Shown here: one piece after another, positions 1 to 8,134 of the stretch
Layout: the number at the start of each line of letters is the position of its first letter
Position numbering within the stretch: the first letter of the stretch is position 1
NCBI GenBank assembly: GCA_024811115.1
Contig: JAKOGH010000697.1
Coordinates: 1-12,963, forward strand
Origin: Terana coerulea
Lineage: Eukaryota; Basidiomycota; Agaricomycetes; Polyporales; Phanerochaetaceae
Direction of reading: 5' to 3'
Length of the DNA: 12,963 bases
The notes under the pieces: generated by a model
Told to the model about the DNA's origin: nothing
Databases searched by the model: none
What the model saw: the letters and a program-made list of their open reading frames with translations, nothing else
Made by a program: the position numbers and the translations under genes

Positions 1-45
1 TACCTATTTCATACACTACTCCATTTGCTTCGTTTGCTTGAGCAC

Positions 46-69
46 GTCGAAAGGACGAATGGAGGGCAT
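46..69 (-). CDS. Possible first coding exon of a leftward gene cut by the window edge
   Basis: An ATG in very good context (ACCATG, A at -3) follows a pyrimidine-rich stretch on the minus strand, the usual look of a fungal 5' leader, and reads MPSIRPFD. A possible short intron (GTGCTC at 45-40 to AATAG at 8-4, 42 nt) would then lead out of the window. Without splicing, the frame runs on for ten codons and stops. The MxxIRPF opening resembles my recollection of the N-terminus of NatB catalytic subunits (Nat3/NAA20 family). Eight residues are too few to assign a family, so this is only a pointer for whoever holds the adjoining sequence. The GTGCTC donor is weak and I see no clear branch site. 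Confidence 0.2.
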
Positions 70-299
70 GGTCGACACAACGACCGTCGACGTAGAGGAA
101 AGAGAGAAAGAGCAGAGTCCTGGGCGCACGCGCTGTGGCAGCTTGAGTGCTTTTCAAACTCCGCGGCCGGTGTTCCCAATAAGGCAGGTGACGAGCCTTG
201 GGGTAGAAGCGCTTAGCGGAGAGGATAGGGTTCACTTGGATGGAGCAATCAACCACGTCGCAGACAATCTGGCAGAGACTCATCGGACTAGCTGAAATC

Positions 300-1592
300 T
301 GGACTCAATAATTCACCAGCCCCGCAGCAATACTGCAGCCAGGGGTAATCCACACGTCTGCCAGATAGCTGCAATACAGGGCCCAGACACTATTTCAACC
401 AGACCATACCTCCGCTGAAATATATGACCTCAACACGCTGTGTTAGGTACTATTGTTTGCCGCCGAACCGCTGCTCGGCGTTGGACGTCGGTGCAGGGTT
501 AGTATACCACCTCGTAGTGATTAAATCGTTCCTATTTCACTACCATATTATGCCCAATTAAATTTGCGCTCCATCAAGCCAAGTCAAGCTCTAACATAGT
601 GCTAGTTGAGCACCCTTGCAGTCTGAATACAGTCGGCGCTGTGTATAACTTGCGCTGTGACTGGAATGCCTACCTCCAGTATCGCTTGACTGCTGTATAA
701 TAACACAAATATACTGATAAATTATTTTATTTATTTCAAACCCTCAAACACATGCTTCTTTCTCGTCGGAGGGCCCGCTTTGAAGCTGAGGTGTGAGGCG
801 CTTCTGGAGACCTATCTAAAAAGGCAATGATACGGGGCTAGCGCCATCCCGCCAGGAGCCGTATTTGGGTGATCGGGAGAGACAAAGTGGCTGTGATGTG
901 ATGGTCACGCCCGGGCATTGCCGCATTCTCCCATTCTCCGGGAGAAAAGGAGAATCACCATTTCACAGTCTTTCTGGTGAGGCTCGACTCTCAGTCGACT
1001 CTCCGTGACTTACACCATGTTTTTTTATCCTACCGCTTGCTATCACCGCACCTCTTTGCTACTCATATCCAAATCCATACCGAAGCTTTGAGCTGACGAA
1101 TACCGTTCTCTGCATGGATGTCCCTTGGCTTACGCTGCAAGTGCGGAAGAGCCATACAGAATATAATCGCTCTCAACGGCGCACAGGAAAATATCAATGC
1201 CACAGGATGTTATTGTGTTTCGTAGTGCTGATAGATTAACAGCGGGGCTCAAGCGCACTGTAGCGTCTGCCAGGACGAATCTATAATCGGTGCGCTGAAC
1301 TCACTCTGCATGCCGGCGACTTCTCACGCCTGCATTCTGTATTAGGTTTTCCCTGGCTCTGCGACTGCCATGTCCCCACTCCCGAGACACTATAACGCTC
1401 CTATGCCGGCAGAGCAAGCTGCTGCACACCGTTGTCTTCGTGTCGCTGATATCCAGAAGAGATATTCCAGCATGCTTCGAACCTGACGAGTCCTCGTTGG
1501 ATAGGAAGAGTGTTCATCTGGAAAACCCCTCTTTCTAATCTATGCTTTATGCTTCTTATTTAACACTAAATTGTTTATTATGCTCTTTTTCG
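300..1592. other. Intergenic stretch, no gene seen
   Basis: I find no ORF with protein-like composition, no consistent exon chain on either strand and no family motif here. Base composition is mixed, with an AT-rich patch around 700-740. Short reading frames such as one of about 41 codons from the ATG near 1113 are what chance would give. The stretch contains one nested inverted repeat (listed separately) and a short direct repeat tcgactctc near 983-1003. Confidence 0.5.
925..955. repeat. Nested inverted repeat (hairpin)
   Basis: The outer arms ATTCTCC (925-931) and GGAGAAT (949-955) are perfect complements. Inside them TTCTC and GAGAA pair again around a CGG centre. The whole is a 31-nt hairpin with two short internal bulges. 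No gene reads into it, so a terminator role is not supported. Confidence 0.6.
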
Positions 1593-2321
1593 CTTTTTGT
1601 GAAAATGTATTCTTAAAATATAGTTTATTTAGCTAATCTACATCTATTAGCTTGCTAAACAGCCCATTGCCTTTTAACATTCTAATCTGCTGATTATTAA
1701 TGGCTTTTTACTACCTAATTGACTTTTTATCCCTTACCAATGCCTTATTGCATTCTTTCATTAGCTCATTTACTATATTTCTTTTTATCTAATTTCTCAC
1801 TATTGCATATTTTATCAGTAGCTTATTATTAGCTTTTTACTTATTTGCTTGTTATTTGTATCATATTTATGACATTATCTAGAGCTTATGACACTTATTT
1901 TGCTATTGCTTTTATTTATTACTTAGACTCTTATTATTGTATTGCTTAAAGCTAATTTAGTTCTATGTCCTCCTTTTTCTGCCAATCAGCTAATCTATAT
2001 ACTTATACTATTACACTTTTAGAGTTAATGTAGCTACTATTCTCTATTTCAGCCTAGTTGGCACATAAATGCATAATGGATTCCTTATTAGACTGGTTTT
2101 CAAAGTGCACAAAGCTTTAAGGATATTGTTAATGACAAGTCTGAAGCTCTTTAATATTACCTTTATAACCTAATATATAAGCTCTGTACAATTGCTAAAA
2201 AGAGCTGCTTTTGCCTAGAATGTCTATATTCTTATATAATTGCCATTTGCCACAGTTGAACAACAAGTTGCAATCAATTTTAAATATCACAATAGCTCTA
2301 AAAGAGTGACTGCTTCACAGA
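1593..2321. other. CpG-free AT-rich block, probable decayed repeat
   Basis: No CG dinucleotide occurs between the CG at 1591-1592 and the one at 2322-2323, a run of 729 nt, while adjoining DNA has many. The plus strand is strongly T-rich for most of the block, and TA steps are common. No ORF or protein motif is visible. Loss of every CpG with high AT fits long-term deamination of methylated cytosines, or RIP-like mutation, in an old transposon copy. The transposon origin is inference because no diagnostic domain survives. Confidence 0.65.
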
Positions 2322-2369
2322 CGACCAAAGCAATTCACACTGTATGCTTTTGTTAATGGGCCGAGGCTC

Positions 2370-2471
2370 AAAAAAGATGATCAGAAATAACCACAATGCA
2401 CCCGGAAGGACTTGAACCGAGGACCACCTGGGTAAACGCGCCCAGTAGATTAACAACTGCGCCATAGCGGC
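2370..2471 (-). ncRNA. Degenerate tRNA-like / SINE-like Pol III element
   Basis: On the minus strand, TGGCGCAGTTG (2464-2454) fits the Pol III A-box consensus and GGTTCAAGTCC (2418-2408) fits the B box, with 35 nt between them as in a tRNA gene. A run of six T (2375-2370), a Pol III terminator, follows 32 nt after the B box. A 5-bp anticodon-like stem CTGGG/CCCAG is present, but its loop has eight bases and no U33. The acceptor arms (GCCGCTA against CGGGTGC) and the T stem pair poorly, so a working tRNA is unlikely. It is either a tRNA pseudogene or the tRNA-derived head of a SINE. Its place between repeat-type blocks favours the SINE reading. Confidence 0.6.
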
Positions 2472-2751
2472 TTGAGTGTATTATCGTACAGAATGGTCAT
2501 AACTTACTGGGTATATTGAAGCGCCTTAACCCTTCGCGTTTGGTTGGCGTCATCTTTCATTCCCTCGGTCCCTCATTCCTAACCGACGCGTTAGCTGCGT
2601 CGCGACCACCTACCGCGACACCAGGACCCAAGCGACACCACACAAGAGTGGGGGACGCGTGAATTATCGAGCAAGACTGTTGAAGGGGGAGGGGCTCCCC
2701 TGCAAACGAGGTACGTGGCCCTCTCGCCGCATCCACCGCTGCTACCCAGAG

Positions 2752-2786
2752 CCGTCCATGGCCGTGCATGCACGGCTTATGGACGG
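2752..2786. repeat. 35-nt near-perfect palindrome
   Basis: The outer arms CCGTCCAT (2752-2759) and ATGGACGG (2779-2786) enclose GCCGTGCATGCACGGC (2761-2776), itself a perfect 16-nt palindrome. They are separated only by a G on one side and TT on the other. The result is a 16-bp stem with a 1x2 internal loop, able to extrude as a cruciform. It sits between the tRNA-like element and the CpG-rich repeat. Confidence 0.8.
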
Positions 2787-2858
2787 TGCTTTCATGAATA
2801 GGCACCACGCATCCCCCACCAGCAACGAACACCGCGCGCGAACGCCCGCGTAGTCAAG

Positions 2859-3500
2859 CACGACGCAACAAGCTCAACGCCGGCGGCCGCGACACCGACG
2901 CACAAGAAGCCGGCGCGCACGACACGACGCGTACGACACGAACGGCGGCGCACAACGCCGACGCCGGCGCGCGGGACGTGGTGAAGCACAGCACACGCAG
3001 GCCGACGTAGGCGAGCGCGCCGCCGTTACAAAGGGCCGACGTACGACGCGAGGGACCAGCGCAACAAGCTACACAGGCGCGACGCCGAGAACGCAGCACG
3101 CGCATAACACCAACACCGGCGCGCGGGACGTGGCGAAGCACGACGCGCGCAGACCGACGCAGGTGAGCGCGACGCCGACGCACAAGAAACCGGCGCGTAC
3201 AGCACGACGCGCAAGATACGCAGGGCGGGACAGCGGCGCACGCACGTACGGTGCCGACGGATGCGCACCACGCCAACGCCGGCGCGCAGGACGTGGCGAA
3301 GCACGACGCGCGCAGGCCGACGCAGGCGAGCGTGCCGCCGTTACAAAGGGCCGACGCACGACGCGAGGGACCAGGGTAGCAAGCTACCCCAGCACGACGC
3401 CAACGAGCGCAGCACGCGCACCGCGCCGGCGCTGGCGCGCAGGACGTGGCGAAGCACGACGCGTGCAGACCGACGCTGACAAGTGCGCCCCGTCAGAAGG
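2859..3500. repeat. CpG-rich complex tandem repeat with higher-order structure
   Basis: A module containing CGGCGCGC(G/A)GGACGTGG(T/C)GAAGCAC recurs with its GGACGTGG core at 2974, 3126, 3289 and 3442, spacings of 152, 163 and 153 nt. Neighbouring units differ. The motif CGCCGTTACAAAGGGCCGAC follows cores 1 and 3 (3021 and 3336, 315 apart). The motif CCGACGCACAAGAA precedes core 1 (from 2895) and follows core 2 (from 3175), 280 apart. So the array alternates A and B units, about 315 nt per A+B pair. It is saturated with CpG. Open frames of 90-150 codons cross it on several frames of both strands, rich in Arg, Ala and Cys, as expected from stop-poor GC-rich DNA. I do not call a gene. Confidence 0.85.
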
Positions 3501-3582
3501 GGCTGGTGCACGACATGAGGGCCAGGGTAGTGGTGTACGTAAGTATGTTACTGACAGATACAACACACAGGTGGGCATGGCG

Positions 3583-4005
3583 CAGTGCAGGTGAGTATGG
3601 TGCATGGTGCATGGGCTTACCTGCACAGTACAAGTAGTTTGTTGTGTTAGGTAGCTTAGTCTTGTATGTAGATAACTAAATATGCAATACAGAGCATCAG
3701 GTTAAATTAAGAAGGGGATTTCTCAGATGATTAGTCAAGCAGTAGTGGTATTATAGCTGCATGTAAGGAACAAAATAGGACAGTAAGGAAACAAATAGCT
3801 GAGAAATAGGACTAATTGCCCTAATATATAGAATAATTAAGACAATTAGCAAAGGACCTCACTAAACTGCCTTATTGGCCTAATGCATCTATTTATCTAG
3901 TTGTGTTACTTTGAAGCTTATGTGCAATGAATTAGTGCTTATCAGCATGCATTAGGCAGGAATAGTAAGGGGGGTTTTTTCAGATGGAGACTGCACCACT
4001 ATTTC
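3583..4005. other. Second CpG-free AT-rich block
   Basis: No CG dinucleotide occurs from 3583 to 4005. Here the plus strand is A/purine-rich, the mirror of the T-rich 1593-2321 block. The block contains an 11-bp perfect inverted repeat (GCCTAATGCAT at 3878-3888, ATGCATTAGGC at 3947-3957). A repeated motif of the form AAGGGG(N)TTTCTCAGATG occurs at 3712-3730 and, diverged, at 3967-3986. No coding signal is seen. It is probably a relic of the same kind of repeat as the left block. Confidence 0.6.
3585..3626. repeat. Hairpin-forming inverted repeat
   Basis: GTGCAGGTGAG (3585-3595) pairs with CTTACCTGCAC (3616-3626) over 11 positions, one a G-T wobble, around a 20-nt loop that contains ggtgcatggtgcat. 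It lies at the junction between the CpG-rich array and the CpG-free block. Confidence 0.6.
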
Positions 4006-4574
4006 CGTCCCCAGTTGAGAGCGTCGCACCTGGTACAGTTGTACTAGTTGTTGTTGACATTAGTATTGTCCTTCTCAGGAAACAGACCAAACGCTGATAA
4101 TTTTTTTTTTCGCAGACAGGGGGCTGCCGTGTCTCAACGTTGAATCGTCCACTGTGCTACGCACTTGAAGCCTAATCCTCGGACTCTATGAGCGAGAGCA
4201 TGAATGCCTATATTTACGTGCGCAGTCGACTGGTCGGCATTTGTCGAAAGGAGGTGTGAACTATCTCACTCGGCTGCGATCAGTCAACGTTGGAATATGC
4301 TGTATACGTATACACTTCGTCCACCGTAACTTACGGCTCAGCGAAAGCCAAGATTTCAAGGGCATGAAAACATGTAAACGTACTCCAGACTATGCGTAGA
4401 GCCCAGAGCTCTACATAATGTGGCTCACTATGCCTCGCACCTAGCGCCTACTCTCTTAAGGCTCAGCATTGCCCGCATATGGATTTATCAGCTTACATAA
4501 TCCGTTTCGAATGGGAGTGACCACTGGCACCGCTGTGGACTAACTCAACTTTCAACGTCTCGTTCGAGGGTAGC
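4006..4574. other. Intergenic region upstream of the F-box pseudogene
   Basis: No gene is recognised. The region holds a run of ten T (4101-4110) followed by CGCAG and a perfect 14-nt palindrome TGTATACGTATACA (4301-4314). Normal CpG content returns after 4005. It should contain the former promoter of the F-box gene, but I see no clear TATA element close to 4575. Confidence 0.45.
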
Positions 4575-6063
4575 ATGTCTGCTGCACTAATACATTTCGA
4601 GCACGCTGGGGCTCAGAACGCCGTGAGTGGTCTTATAGTGAATTATTTACAAGCTGACTATCCCTTTCCTCCCAGATGCGCCTAAATTGGGACGTCCTCA
4701 CGGAGGTTATGTCTTTTCTCGACAGAGAAGACGCAAGCCGCATGTCGCGAACATGCTATATGTTACTGAGCCAAGTTGCTCCAATCATGCTGGAAGGCAG
4801 AGTCCACCTCTCGGACGCCCACCAATTCATCTCGTTCTACCGGTTCATGGCCCGAGGCCGCAAACGCTTCCACTATCTACGCGACCTACAGATCACTTTT
4901 TATTTTTACGAGAATCTACCAAAAAAGCAGCTGGGGAAATTCCTCGCTCGCATATTCAAGCATGCGTCCAAGCTGCACTCGCTCCACATTAGCCATCCCG
5001 AACTCCTCGAGGCGCACGAGCACATCCCTGACTATATTTCGGCTATGCCGAAGCTTCGAAGCTTCGAGCTCTGGGACCTCACGGAGGAATTTCTTCACAC
5101 TGTCCAGCGCATCCACGCTCCTGTGACAACTATGGATGCTAGGTTTAACAGCCCCTTGGACGACCCCCGATCCTTTGCCATACCTCAGCAATTTCAAGGA
5201 TACGCTCGAGTCCCTGACCGTGGGCTATAGCTGTTTCGAAAGCACCGATGTCGTGTTCTCGCGCGTCACATGTCTCTTCCTGGACCTTTGCTCGTGGCCG
5301 ATTCTGCGGGCCATCATCACCTGCTTTCCCAACGTTAAGGACCTGCACATCTGGACTGGGCAGGAGCGCAATTCGAAGAGGATTTGATTCAAGACCTACG
5401 GACTGAGAACCAGGAATCTCAACTCCAAGTGTCCTGGGGCTCCTTGCCACATCTTTCGGGCGCAGTTGACTGCTTGTACATGCTCGGCGTACAATGCAAA
5501 GTTGGTCATCTTCGCATAGGAAGCGTTTATCAGAAGACGTCCGAGGGTCCCAGGTTGACCAGGATTCTTTCAGACACTCGGCCGTCGTCCCTCGGCGTCT
5601 GCCTTTAGTTGCCCGAATGCGACCTGTCTCGGCTGGGAGAGACCCTTGCCCCTGCGAGGCACACTTTGACCCGCTTCGAAGCCAAATTGGAATTCCGCAA
5701 GACGGGCTATGAGGACCCCAGTTCTCCACTCGTACGTGACCTGAATTTGATTTTAACCCGGCTAACATCTACTTTTAGAACGACCTCTTTATATCCCTGT
5801 CGCCGTTTCCATTGATTACGCTTGACCTTAGGATCGAGTGGTCGCGCCACGCGTTACCTCGCTTCGTATTCGACAATCCCGTAGACGATATCAACTTGTC
5901 CGCTTTGGCGGAGCAAGGTATGAATTGCATCCCGACTCTTCGATTTGTCAGCCTTCAGGCCAGATCTCGAGAGGGATATTTTCAGATCCGGGAGGTGGAA
6001 GAAAACTCGACGATGGCAAGACAAGTTGTCCAATTGTCATGGCATGAGAATATCGAGCTGTGA
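4575..6063 (+). pseudogene. F-box / leucine-rich protein gene, disrupted
   Basis: The gene model is exon 4575-4622, intron 4623-4675 (GTGAGT, branch CTGAC, CCCAG), exon 4676-5731, intron 5732-5778 (GTACGT, branch CTAAC, TTTAG), exon 5779-6063, about 463 codons. Both introns preserve codon phase. The second exon begins with an F-box-like helix pattern, LNWDVLTEVMSFLDRED followed by SRMSRTCYML. The rest is Leu-rich with LRR-like spacing, for example LRDLQITF, SLHISHPELL and LESLTVGY. F-box proteins of this kind usually bind Skp1 and select ubiquitination targets; no specific target can be inferred. Three lesions break it. One extra C in the C5 run at 5166-5170 shifts the frame. A compensating one-base loss lies near 5360-5385. 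An in-frame TAG stands at 5606-5608 (context VCL-stop-LPEC). The homopolymer lesion alone could be a sequencing error; all three together favour a pseudogene. Confidence 0.85.
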
Positions 6064-6695
6064 AAATCTCTTGATCCGCTCATGTGAACAGAGGGATAAA
6101 TAGGCACGCTGCGGCAACTGCGGGCACTGTGACATGTAAGTCTAGTTTCGGATTTCATCTTACCTATCAGTTTGGTTGAGCATGATTTACAGATGAGCGA
6201 TGTAGACGTTGCTTTCTCTGGTCAACAGGTTCAGCTCTTTCCCATCGCGTACTATGTCACTATCTTGACTGCACTGAGCATGGTTGTGCTCCTCATCTCT
6301 CAATTGGCGCAAGATGTTTACCTCTGAACAGTTTCACAAGTCTCAGAATGTAAGGTGGAATGTGTAGCTAGACATGCCTCACTGAATGCAACAGTGGTCC
6401 ATTGAACTCGGCAACGACATCATAGTACTAGTTGACGGGTCCTGTATTTCACAACGAGGTTATGTAGAGATCGATGTAGGCGTGCAGAAAGCCTTGCTCA
6501 TATTTCCGTGGCACTCCCGACTCAGAACGTACAAATGGCGGAACATGCATTTCACTTCTTAACATCTGAGCAGACACGGCATCGTTCAAGGCAAGTTTCG
6601 TCAAGAACAAAGAGAGCAAGACATGGCCATTCGAGGTAAAATTTTGTTCCGTACAAGTACAGCCAAAGAAAGAGATATTGGAGTCCGAGATAGAT
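6064..6695. other. Region between convergent F-box pseudogene and CPA1
   Basis: No known gene is visible. The right part should contain the CPA1 3' UTR. Two intron-like segments lie on the plus strand: 6136-6192 (GTAAGT to TTACAG) and 6350-6394 (GTAAGG, ACTGAATG, CAACAG). They hint at a spliced plus-strand transcript, perhaps an extension of F-box gene transcription or a small separate gene. Confidence 0.4.
6193..6327 (+). CDS. Possible small membrane peptide ORF (44 residues)
   Basis: The ORF starts at the first base after a candidate intron acceptor (TTACAG at 6187-6192). It encodes a polar N-terminus (MSDVDVAFSGQQ) followed by a hydrophobic run, LFPIAYYVTILTALSMVVLL, long enough for one membrane span. 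I do not recognise a family. The candidate intron at 6350-6394 lies after the stop codon. It could be a true micropeptide, the 5' exon of a gene I cannot reconstruct, or chance. The convergent position next to CPA1's 3' end gives no functional hint. Confidence 0.2.
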   Translation: MSDVDVAFSGQQVQLFPIAYYVTILTALSMVVLLISQLAQDVYL

Positions 6696-8119
6696 TCAAG
6701 CAGCAGCCGCGATGGGCTGAGGTTGGGCGTTAGCCAACGCAGGTTCGACCTGTGAAGCACCCATGACGTCGGCTCCAGGCGTCTTGACTTGCAGCTTGTG
6801 CGCACGGCACTCGGCCAAGAAGTCGGTGAACATCTGTGGTGAATCTGAGTCAATGTTCAAGACAACGAAGGACTGAAAAAACATACCTCGATAGTATCAA
6901 GAGGACCACCGGCGCTCTCAGGGTGGAACTGCACACCCCAGACCTTCTTCCCCGACTCCGGCGTCGACTTGATGCCCTCGACGGACGAGTCGTTGCAGTT
7001 GATGAAGAACGGCTCCCAGCCGCGCGGGAACGGGTCCTGCAGCTTGAGCGCGTACTGGTGGTTCTGGCTCGTGACGTACACCCGCCCTGCCTTGATCGAC
7101 CCCGACGACGCCAGCGCGAGGACGGGCTGGTTGTGCCCCGGTTGCCGAACGTCATGCGGTACGCGTCGAGGCCCGCGGCGATCCCGATGACCTGGTGCCC
7201 CATGCAGATGCCGAACACGGGCCGGTCCCACTCCTGCAGCGTCTTGCGCAGATGCAGCGCGGCCTCCATGCAGTGGTTCGGGTCGCCAGGCCCGTTGGAG
7301 AGGAATAGCCCGTCGAATTGGTCACGGACTTGGTTGAAGTCGAAGTTCCAGGGCAGAACGGTGACGGCGGCGCCACGGCGGACGAGTGAGCGGAGGATAT
7401 TGGCTTTCGCACCGAAGTCGAGGACGGCAATTTTGACATCGCCGGTAGGGTTGAGAGTATATGGCTCAGAGGTGGACGCCTGGGCAACCAGGTTCTCAGT
7501 CGTGGGATCCCAGTATTCTTCGGCGGCAGGCGCAGGCGCGGACGCGTCAGAACCAATGGCGAGGCGACCAAGGGTAGTCCCCTGGTCACGGAGAAGTGTG
7601 GTGATGGCGCGAGTGTCGACACCGGTGATGCCGGGTACGCCGTAGCGTTGACACCATTGCGACAGGGACTCGACGGCAGCGTGGTGGGAGAATTTCTCGG
7701 CAAGGTCGGCGACGACGACAGCGCTGCACTGGACGCCTTCGGACTCAAGATATACACCGACGTCGCGAGCATCGACGGGCGCTTTGTTATTTGGTACACC
7801 GTAGTTGCCGATGAGCGGTGTTGTGAAGACGAGGATTTGGCCGCGGTACGAGGGATCGGTCATTGACTCGGTGTCTGTGCAAGCACTCAGCACCAGTGAC
7901 GAAACTAAATTGAAAATGGCACTTACAGGATGTGATGGATGTGGAGAAGACCGTCTCTCCATAAATACTCTTCTGTGCACCAAAAGAACGGCCGACAAAG
8001 GACTGCCCAGTTTTGAGGTGAAGTACCGCTGGCAGCGAGGACGCGCCGGGCGTTGTTTGGGCATGGGTGGCGAGCCCTCGTGAGAGACGGGCAAGACGGA
8101 TAAAATTACGAGCAATCAT
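6696..8119 (-). CDS. CPA1: Arginine-specific carbamoyl-phosphate synthetase small (glutaminase) subunit
   Basis: This subunit hydrolyses glutamine and passes ammonia to the large subunit for carbamoyl phosphate used in arginine synthesis. Exons are 8119-7927, 7874-6887 and 6833-6696. Introns are 7875-7926 (GTAAGT to GCACAG) and 6834-6886 (GTATGT to CCACAG). After allowing one missing base the product is 439 residues. Residues 1-22 (MIARNFIRLARLSRGLATHA) are basic, hydroxylated and lack acids, like a mitochondrial presequence. The CPSase small-chain domain covers about 28-170, with SMTDPSYRGQILVFT and GVDTRA motifs. The class I glutamine amidotransferase domain covers about 211-400, with SNGPGDP (257-263), nucleophile Cys288 in GICMGHQ, and His382/Glu384 in HPES. 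Reading between GNRG and HNQPV shifts frame because the plus-strand C4 run at 7136-7139 is one base short. Everything else is intact and conserved, so an assembly error is the likeliest cause. Upstream lie a candidate attenuator uORF and Gcn4-type sites. Confidence 0.95.
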
Positions 8120-8134
8120 GTTGGTTGAGCTGCT

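Noticed and set aside
2396..2471. Functional tRNA gene on the minus strand
   Set aside because: Acceptor and T stems do not pair and the anticodon loop has eight bases without U33, so only the Pol III promoter boxes are supported.
2854..3594. Open frames of 90-154 codons on both strands of the CpG-rich array
   Set aside because: They occur in several overlapping frames, follow the DNA repeat, have Arg/Ala/Cys-rich compositions with no motif, and are expected in GC-rich DNA with few stops.
5145..5768. 207-codon minus-strand frame
   Set aside because: It is antisense to the F-box pseudogene, whose plus-strand blocks and intron form a coherent family-like protein.
7126..7165. Short intron in place of the CPA1 frameshift
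   Set aside because: The only GT-AG pair nearby (GTACCG to AACCAG) would delete the conserved YRMTFGNRGHN segment and has no branch site.
6836..7645. 269-codon plus-strand frame opposite CPA1
   Set aside because: It is antisense to conserved CPA1 exon 2 and reflects its GC-rich codon use; the translation has no recognisable domain.
6850..8115. CPA1 as a single 421-codon intronless frame from 8115
   Set aside because: It reads through intron 7875-7926, starts inside exon 1 in the wrong frame, and ends in nonsense after the frameshift near 7138.
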